This document shows positions 59,981 to 64,000 of a stretch of DNA of 64,000 bases, in pieces. The notes beneath the pieces were generated by a model. It did not search any database. It was given only the letters and a program-made list of their open reading frames with translations, and had not been told where the DNA came from. Numbering within the stretch: the first letter of the stretch is position 1; the number at the start of each line of letters is the position of its first letter. The DNA is from Lientehia hominis (GTDB lineage Bacteria > Bacillota > Clostridia > Lachnospirales > Lachnospiraceae). Location of the stretch: contig NZ_JAJNOR010000006.1 in assembly GCF_021044755.1 (NCBI RefSeq), forward strand, positions 191,911-255,910, in the 5' to 3' direction. The translations under genes and the position numbers were made by a program.

Positions 59981-60628
59981 TCAGCCCTTGGCAGCAGGCG
60001 AATCCCTCTCCTGCTGCTCCCTCAGGGCTTCTAACTCAGCCTCAAGCTCCGCAGTCCTGTTCTTTTCTTTTTTATCTGACCGTATTCGTCCAAGTAAATC
60101 AAGGATAATAAACAATGCAAGCGGACAAACGATAAGCAGAAGCATCCCTGTGGTGCTCTGCATAAATAGAGCGATGTTGCCAATTCCAGCCCAGCGAATC
60201 CCTGTATAAACTCCCTGAACCTGTTCCGGCAATACTTCTTTCAGATCTTCTGTATTATTGGCATCGCCCCTGGTAATATAGCTGACACCGCCGTTTTCAT
60301 TCAGCGTCACTTTTTCGATTCTATGGGTAATCGCTTTCCCGGAAAGCAGATAACATATCACTTCTCCCTCCTTCAGGCCATCTGTATCTTTGGCTTTTTT
60401 CACAAAAATCAAATCCCCTGGTGAAAATTCCGGCTCCATAGAGCCAGACAGTACAATTACCGGCTTCATCCCAAATATCCCTGGAATCTCATCCGGATTC
60501 ATATATGTCCCTGTAATCAGAATTAAATTTATCACAATTACGGGTACGAGCATTATACACAGGACAATGCTGACGACTGTCCCTATTTTGGCGGACCGCT
60601 TCGATTTTCCCGCCTTCTTTCCCATCAT
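59981..60628 (-). CDS. sipW: SipW-type signal peptidase I
   Basis: A 215-residue membrane protease. A first helix lies at about 16-40. The catalytic serine is S63 in V-L-S-G-S-M-E-P, and the general base is a histidine (H102 in I-T-H-R-I-E) instead of the lysine of ordinary bacterial signal peptidases, as in the SipW/eukaryotic-type group. R-G-D-A-N-N follows, and a second helix lies at about 158-182 before a charged tail. It should process the SipW-type substrates encoded next. The paired ATGs behind AAGGGAG are used; longer frames begin inside the riboswitch. It is the first gene of the operon. Confidence 0.93.
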   Translation of the reverse strand: MMGKKAGKSKRSAKIGTVVSIVLCIMLVPVIVINLILITGTYMNPDEIPGIFGMKPVIVLSGSMEPEFSPGDLIFVKKAKDTDGLKEGEVICYLLSGKAITHRIEKVTLNENGGVSYITRGDANNTEDLKEVLPEQVQGVYTGIRWAGIGNIALFMQSTTGMLLLIVCPLALFIILDLLGRIRSDKKEKNRTAELEAELEALREQQERDSPAAKG

Positions 60629-60709
60629 ATCCACTCCCTTGTTATCCTCAGCATCTCTTCTGTCGTCCATCCGAAAATCTTCCCCATCACAGCCTTTGGC
60701 TGCAACTAG

Positions 60710-60740
60710 TAAGCCGGCTGTCTTACGACCAGCCGGCTTA
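60710..60740 (-). promoter_or_regulatory. expression-platform hairpin downstream of the c-di-GMP aptamer
   Basis: TAAGCCGGCTG (60710-60720) pairs perfectly with CAGCCGGCTTA (60730-60740) around 9 bases. The minus-strand GGCTGG (within 60729-60738) can also pair with CCAGCC in the 3' part of the aptamer, so the two folds compete. No T-run follows, so it is not a standard terminator. Confidence 0.65.
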
Positions 60741-60747
60741 TTAGTTT

Positions 60748-60843
60748 CATAAACGGAGCTGGCTGGCATATTGACTTAGAACATCTGACAAATTAGCCCC
60801 TTTAGCTTTGCGTCACTGCTTTTCAGCAGTTTTGCCTTACATA
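60748..60843 (-). promoter_or_regulatory. cyclic-di-GMP class I (GEMM-I) riboswitch
   Basis: On minus the element reads GGCAAA (60836-60831), the perfect hairpin ACTGCT-GAAA-AGCAGT with a GNRA tetraloop, then GACGCAAAGC (60814-60805), GGGGCTAA (60800-60793) and ATGCCAGCCAGCTCC (60769-60755). The conserved GGCAAA, the tetraloop, GACGCAAAGC, the CTAA receptor side and GCAGCC-like strand are all hallmarks of GEMM-I; GGGGCT pairs with AGCTCC to close the second arm. It lies in the leader of the sipW/TasA-like operon, 120 bases upstream of sipW, and begins almost at the predicted transcription start. Confidence 0.92.
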
Positions 60844-60849
60844 TTATGT

Positions 60850-60884
60850 ATTATAACAGAGTCATCCTTACAACTCCCTTACAA
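60850..60884 (-). promoter_or_regulatory. fibre-operon promoter with abutting 11-bp direct repeats
   Basis: On minus a perfect TATAAT (60855-60850) has no recognisable -35. Instead two abutting direct repeats, TTGTAAGGGAG (60884-60874) and TTGTAAGGATG (60873-60863), lie 7 bases upstream of it. An 11-bp pitch next to the -10 is the layout used by SARP and OmpR-type winged-helix activators, and a receiver-SARP-like regulator is encoded directly upstream. Confidence 0.7.
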
Positions 60885-60925
60885 ATCAATGCAAAAATGA
60901 GTTTTAGCATTACTTTACATTTATT

Positions 60926-61720
60926 CTAAATTTTATCCGCCTTAGTCAGCATCATGGCCACTGCAGGTTCCGCCCAGGAATACTGCTGCATATAGTTCCC
61001 TTGGAACAGCTCATGCTTGCCTTCCAAATACCGGTAATAATCGCAGGACAGTCTTTTCGAATGAACACGGCATTTACCGTATTCGACCTCCAGCAGGTCG
61101 CTTATTCCTTCCTCCGCCAGAGTTCGGCGCAGACGATACGATACCACATTATAATACTTTTTGCCTTTTTCTTCATCCCGTTCTCCAAAAATATCATAGA
61201 CGATCTGCCCGGTTGCCACCCATTTCCCCTCGCAGTGTACCAGATAGGCAAGTAATTCCTTTGCCTTTTTATTGGGGAAATTTACGGGATTTCCATCCAC
61301 AAATAAATCAAAGTCGGGAAAACATCTCGCTTCCACCTTATGAGGCGAGCCTGCCCGCCTGAAACTCTTGCACCGTTCCAATGCATGGATTATATTTGCT
61401 TTCCGATAGGGTTTGAGTATATAATCAACCGCCTCCACCTCCCATGCTTCATAGGCGTACTTGGCATATCCGGTAACAAAAACAATCCTAGGGGGATCGG
61501 GCATTTTCATAAGCTCCCCTGCCATCGAAATCCCATCGAGTCCCGGCATTTCCACATCAAGAAACAAAATATCTATTTCTCCTCTAAAATTTTGTATATA
61601 TTCCAGCGCTTCATAAGAATTATTGAATTCTGCTGCGATTTCCACTTCCTCAATAGAAGACAGTAATGTTGCCAGCAGTCTTACAGCTCTTATCTCATCG
61701 TCAACTATTATCGCCTTCAT
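60926..61720 (-). CDS. response regulator with receiver and SARP-like winged-helix domain
   Basis: A 264-residue regulator. The receiver domain (1-120) has acidic residues D7-D8, phospho-acceptor D55 in F-L-D-V-E-M-P-G and a lysine in Y-I-L-K-P-Y. The C-terminal part (about 140-225) is an OmpR/SARP-type winged helix: K-K-A-K-E-L-L-A-Y-L, a Y-Y-N-V-V-S-Y-R-L-R-R-T-L recognition region, and C-R-V-H-S. A short BTAD-like tail (D-Y-Y-R-Y-L-E-G ... Q-G-N-Y-M) follows. It is probably phosphorylated by the kinase encoded just upstream, whose 3' end it overlaps by 20 bases, and activates the fibre operon through the direct repeats 42-52 bases downstream. The ATG follows AAAGGAGG. Confidence 0.92.
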   Translation of the reverse strand: MKAIIVDDEIRAVRLLATLLSSIEEVEIAAEFNNSYEALEYIQNFRGEIDILFLDVEMPGLDGISMAGELMKMPDPPRIVFVTGYAKYAYEAWEVEAVDYILKPYRKANIIHALERCKSFRRAGSPHKVEARCFPDFDLFVDGNPVNFPNKKAKELLAYLVHCEGKWVATGQIVYDIFGERDEEKGKKYYNVVSYRLRRTLAEEGISDLLEVEYGKCRVHSKRLSCDYYRYLEGKHELFQGNYMQQYSWAEPAVAMMLTKADKI

Positions 61721-63491
61721 GCAGACCCTCCTTTTGATACGGAAGCTTTATCGTCACCTTTGTCCCGCATCCATTTCCACTTTCTATGCTCATCTTTCCC
61801 CCCAAAAGCTCTTCGATTCTCATTTTGACGTTATTCAATGCACTAAACCCTTCCGCAGATTTTTCTTCATATGGATCGAATCCCGCCCCATCGTCTTCTG
61901 TAATAATAACGACCCATCCATCTTCCCTGTATGCCATCAACTTTACCTTGCTTCCCCCGGGATAACCCCGTACACCATGCTGAACTGCATTTTCAACAAT
62001 GGGCTGAACAGAAAGTGGCGGAATCATAAAATCCATACACTGGATTTCAGTTTTAAACTCCAGTTCCTCACCAAACCGTACTTTTTGTATTTCCATATAA
62101 TTTTTTACATTCCGCAGCTCCCGGCTGAATGGAATCAGAGATTCTTCCTCCATAAAATTCATATTGCTTCTAAGAAAATCGGCAAAGGTAACGATTGTAT
62201 CCGCAGCCTTCTCCGGCGCCGTATAGCATAGCTCCTGAATGGCAAGCAGTGTATTATACAGAAAATGAGGCTTAATCTGGCTGACCATCATTTTGAGCCG
62301 GTTTTCTTCCAGCTGGCGAGCAAGAAGCTCCGATTTTCTCATATTTTCTATAGATTCCGAAATGTACCCTGCCACATAAATCAAAATATAAAGCAGCAGC
62401 GCTCCCTGCACATATACTCCAGAGCTGTTATATTGGTCCACATAAAATAGCACACCCTCCGTTATTACAGCCAAAATCAGTCCCACCGTACTGAACAGCT
62501 TCATAATTTGAATCCTGGATATTTTATTATTCCGCTCTCTTCTTTTCCACTCCTGAATCCATATATAAGAAACAAACCCGATTTCCACAACCAAAACGGC
62601 GTGTGTGACCGGCAATGTTTCGATCAAATCCAAAACACCCGATACATCCAGAGAAATATTTATCAGAGCATTGGCAATCGTTATCGCCAGCACAAAATAG
62701 TAGCCTTTGTTATATTGGACCTTCAGCCATTGTTTCATATAAAAAAGATAAGCGGCAGCCGCAGACATAAGTATGATACAGGATAGTTTAATCGAATTAA
62801 ACCATTCGTATTCTATCGGCATCCTCGACTCACCGCATATCCAAATCGAAATCGCTAAAATAAAAATACCAAGGTATATCCCCTTTGAGCTTCCATATCC
62901 TCTCCGCATTATCACGAAAGCAGCTATCATGGTTCCGATACCAAATTCCATTAGAAACAGTCCCATGAGAAATTCAGGAAAGTATCGTCTGACAAGATAA
63001 CTTTGTATTTGAGAATAATTTCCCCATGCAAACGGCCGAGTCTGACCCACATATACTCTGTATGGACATACTTTTTCTATAGTAATCTCCTGGCCGGCCC
63101 TGGAAACAGGAATATAAACATTATTCCAGAAACGGTCTGCTTCCTCCTCTATTCCATACTCATATATCAAATCACCATCTGCCCATACCCGCACAGTTTC
63201 CATGGCACTCCAAAAGCAAAGAGTCATATCCTGGTCCATATACTCAGGAATCCAATTCTTTAATATAAAAGGGCTTCCAGCTTCTACCGGCATCCTCTTT
63301 CCCACCGTAACGGGGATTTCCGTTCCATCCGTTCTTTCCCATGTCCAGCCATCATCGAAAGACAAGACCCCGCCGCTGTTGATTCTCTGATATGCAGTCT
63401 CCCTCAGTAATCCGATTCCTAGCAGAAGCATAAAATAAAAAAGCACTGACAGCAAATCCCGTTTCCATTCTGTCCTCTTTTTCTTTCTCAT
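61701..63491 (-). CDS. LytS-like sensor histidine kinase with 7TM module
   Basis: A 596-residue kinase. An N-terminal helix (about 12-30) is followed by an extracytoplasmic beta domain (about 35-190, with W-I-P-E-Y-M-D-Q-D-M), resembling 7TMR-DISM sensors, and then seven hydrophobic helices (about 195-375). The HisKA_7TM/His_kinase box S-Q-I-K-P-H-F-L-Y-N has its phospho-acceptor at H409. The ATP-binding domain shows P-I-V-E-N-A-V-Q-H-G (N box), D-D-G-A-G-F (G1) and G-C-G-T-K-V (G2). It forms a two-gene operon with the receiver-SARP regulator. The signal is unknown, but the extracellular domain type often binds carbohydrates. The ATG follows GGGGGTG. Confidence 0.93.
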   Translation of the reverse strand: MRKKKRTEWKRDLLSVLFYFMLLLGIGLLRETAYQRINSGGVLSFDDGWTWERTDGTEIPVTVGKRMPVEAGSPFILKNWIPEYMDQDMTLCFWSAMETVRVWADGDLIYEYGIEEEADRFWNNVYIPVSRAGQEITIEKVCPYRVYVGQTRPFAWGNYSQIQSYLVRRYFPEFLMGLFLMEFGIGTMIAAFVIMRRGYGSSKGIYLGIFILAISIWICGESRMPIEYEWFNSIKLSCIILMSAAAAYLFYMKQWLKVQYNKGYYFVLAITIANALINISLDVSGVLDLIETLPVTHAVLVVEIGFVSYIWIQEWKRRERNNKISRIQIMKLFSTVGLILAVITEGVLFYVDQYNSSGVYVQGALLLYILIYVAGYISESIENMRKSELLARQLEENRLKMMVSQIKPHFLYNTLLAIQELCYTAPEKAADTIVTFADFLRSNMNFMEEESLIPFSRELRNVKNYMEIQKVRFGEELEFKTEIQCMDFMIPPLSVQPIVENAVQHGVRGYPGGSKVKLMAYREDGWVVIITEDDGAGFDPYEEKSAEGFSALNNVKMRIEELLGGKMSIESGNGCGTKVTIKLPYQKEGLHEGDNS

Positions 63492-63656
63492 CTGTCACCC
63501 CCACATATGATTTAAAAACAACTTTATTATTTCATTATATCATTATTTCCCTTTGCAATCAAAATTAATAGTTCCTGTATTTTTCCGGCCTCAATAGTGT
63601 TTTCCGGTAAGAACACTTTGTTTCCCAATAAACTCTAAAAAAACTTTTTAGCAAAT

Positions 63657-63687
63657 AAAAAAACCCGAAAGCAGTTACTTCCGGGTT
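63657..63687 (-). terminator. terminator of the tRNA cluster
   Basis: On minus, AACCCGGAAG (63687-63678) pairs with CTTTCGGGTT (63671-63662), with one G-U pair, around a 6-base loop, followed by TTTTTTATTTG. It lies 8 bases after tRNA-Cys. Confidence 0.87.
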
Positions 63688-63694
63688 CTACTAG

Positions 63695-63765
63695 AGGCGA
63701 CAGCCGGATTTGAACCGGCGATAGAGGTGTTGCAGACCTTTGCCTTACCACTTGGCTATGTCGCC
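63695..63765 (-). tRNA. tRNA-Cys (GCA)
   Basis: A 71-base cloverleaf: acceptor GGCGACA pairs with TGTCGCC, the discriminator is T, the anticodon loop is CTGCAAC with GCA, and the T-arm is GCCGG-TTCAAAT-CCGGC. The CCA end is not encoded. It is the last of three tRNA genes read from the right. Confidence 0.96.
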
Positions 63766-63778
63766 ATATTAAATTAAA

Positions 63779-63850
63779 TGACTCCAAGGGGATTTGAACC
63801 CCTGTTACCGCCGTGAAAGGGCGGTGTCTTAACCGCTTGACCATGGAGCC
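63779..63850 (-). tRNA. tRNA-Glu (TTC)
   Basis: A 72-base cloverleaf: acceptor GGCTCCA pairs with TGGAGTC (one G-U), the discriminator is A, the anticodon loop is CTTTCAC with TTC inside a CCGCC/GGCGG stem, and the T-arm is AGGGG-TTCAAAT-CCCCT. No encoded CCA. Confidence 0.96.
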
Positions 63851-63883
63851 TTATGCTGTTTTAAAACTCCGTGGAGCTTAAAG

Positions 63884-63955
63884 CTCCCCGAGTAGGGCTC
63901 GAACCTACAACAACTCGGTTAACAGCCGAGTGCTCTACCATTGAGCTATCGAGGA
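63884..63955 (-). tRNA. tRNA-Asn (GTT)
   Basis: A 72-base cloverleaf: acceptor TCCTCGA pairs with TCGGGGA (one G-U), the discriminator is G, the anticodon loop is CTGTTAA with GTT in a CTCGG/CCGAG stem, and the T-arm is GTAGG-TTCGAGC-CCTAC. No encoded CCA. tRNA-Asn first in a row is common right after rRNA operons in clostridia. Confidence 0.96.
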
Positions 63956-63963
63956 TCATCTCT

Positions 63964-64000
63964 GAAGGCTAGTCTGCCCACCTTCCGGGCTTCCCATACC
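63964..64000 (-). rRNA. possible 3' end of a 5S rRNA gene (truncated by window)
   Basis: On minus the segment reads GGTATGGGAAGCCCGGAAGG followed by TGGGCAGACTAGCC. It resembles the G-G-G-A-A / G-G-x-A-G-G-T / G-C-C end of clostridial 5S rRNA, and it directly precedes a tRNA-Asn-Glu-Cys cluster. Too little is visible to be sure. Confidence 0.35.

Noticed and set aside
60710..60740. GC-rich hairpin as a classical intrinsic terminator
   Set aside because: No T-run follows on the minus strand, so it is reported only as an expression-platform hairpin.
60629..60769. Longer start for the SipW signal peptidase
   Set aside because: The upstream ATG at 60769 lies inside the conserved 3' strand of the c-di-GMP riboswitch and has no ribosome binding site; the ATG pair behind AAGGGAG fits family length.
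1..64000. Insertion sequences, integrases, phage genes, attachment sites or CRISPR arrays
   Set aside because: I found no transposase or recombinase motifs, no direct repeats at gene or tRNA ends and no spaced repeat arrays; the region reads as stable chromosome.

Overview
The window looks like chromosome of an anaerobic, low-to-medium GC Gram-positive gut Firmicute, most likely a Lachnospiraceae / Clostridium cluster XIVa species. The evidence is a reverse rubrerythrin with a PerR-type repressor, a hybrid-cluster protein, an adenosylcobalamin-dependent ribonucleotide reductase, lipoprotein solute-binding proteins, strong AGGAGG-type ribosome binding sites, a SipW-type signal peptidase with TasA-like substrates, and no outer-membrane genes. 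I see no phage, insertion sequence, CRISPR array or replication origin.

Layout. 0-1.6 kb: the end of a MacB-type efflux unit. 1.7-8.7 kb: a sugar or polyol locus (RbsB/C/A-like ABC transporter and a zinc alcohol dehydrogenase on minus; a divergent ROK repressor and PfkB kinase on plus) with palindromic operators in the divergent promoter. 8.7-14 kb: a diguanylate cyclase with two substrate-binding sensor domains, an HD-domain protein and a Na/phosphate cotransporter preceded by Pho-box-like repeats. 14.1-24.1 kb: a nine-gene minus-strand operon (solute-binding protein, amidohydrolase, LivH, LivM, LivG, LivF, second amidohydrolase, DhaK, DhaL) with a divergent LacI-family regulator; its substrate is unknown. 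24.1-28.4 kb: a coiled-coil FtsX-like permease and its ATPase. 28.5-33.8 kb: a second complete Liv-type transporter ending in a cytidylate-kinase-like gene. 34-41 kb: HAD phosphatase, AEC transporter, K+/H+-type antiporter, reverse rubrerythrin, PerR, a small helical protein and a serine hydrolase. 41.4-50.3 kb: a yybP-ykoY (Mn2+) riboswitch before a PMCA-type P-type ATPase, NrdJ behind two NrdR boxes, the Hcp/ferredoxin pair with a divergent Crp/Fnr regulator, and a small alarmone synthetase.

50.4-63.5 kb is the most striking region. A two-component system (7TM LytS-like kinase plus a receiver-SARP-like regulator) lies just upstream of a minus-strand operon for a SipW signal peptidase, a TasA-like fibre subunit, a membrane-anchored stalk with a TasA-like C-terminal domain, two further small exported or anchored proteins and a 1845-residue beta-helix surface protein. 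The operon leader carries a class I cyclic-di-GMP riboswitch, and the promoter carries two abutting 11-bp direct repeats suited to a SARP/OmpR-type regulator. I read this as a c-di-GMP-controlled extracellular matrix or fibre system. Together with the diguanylate cyclase at 8.7 kb, the window holds both a c-di-GMP producer and a c-di-GMP-sensing operon.

63.7-64 kb: tRNA-Asn, tRNA-Glu and tRNA-Cys on minus, with a possible 5S rRNA end at the edge. Many starts were moved downstream of the longest open frame because a clear Shine-Dalgarno sequence lies inside the longer frame.
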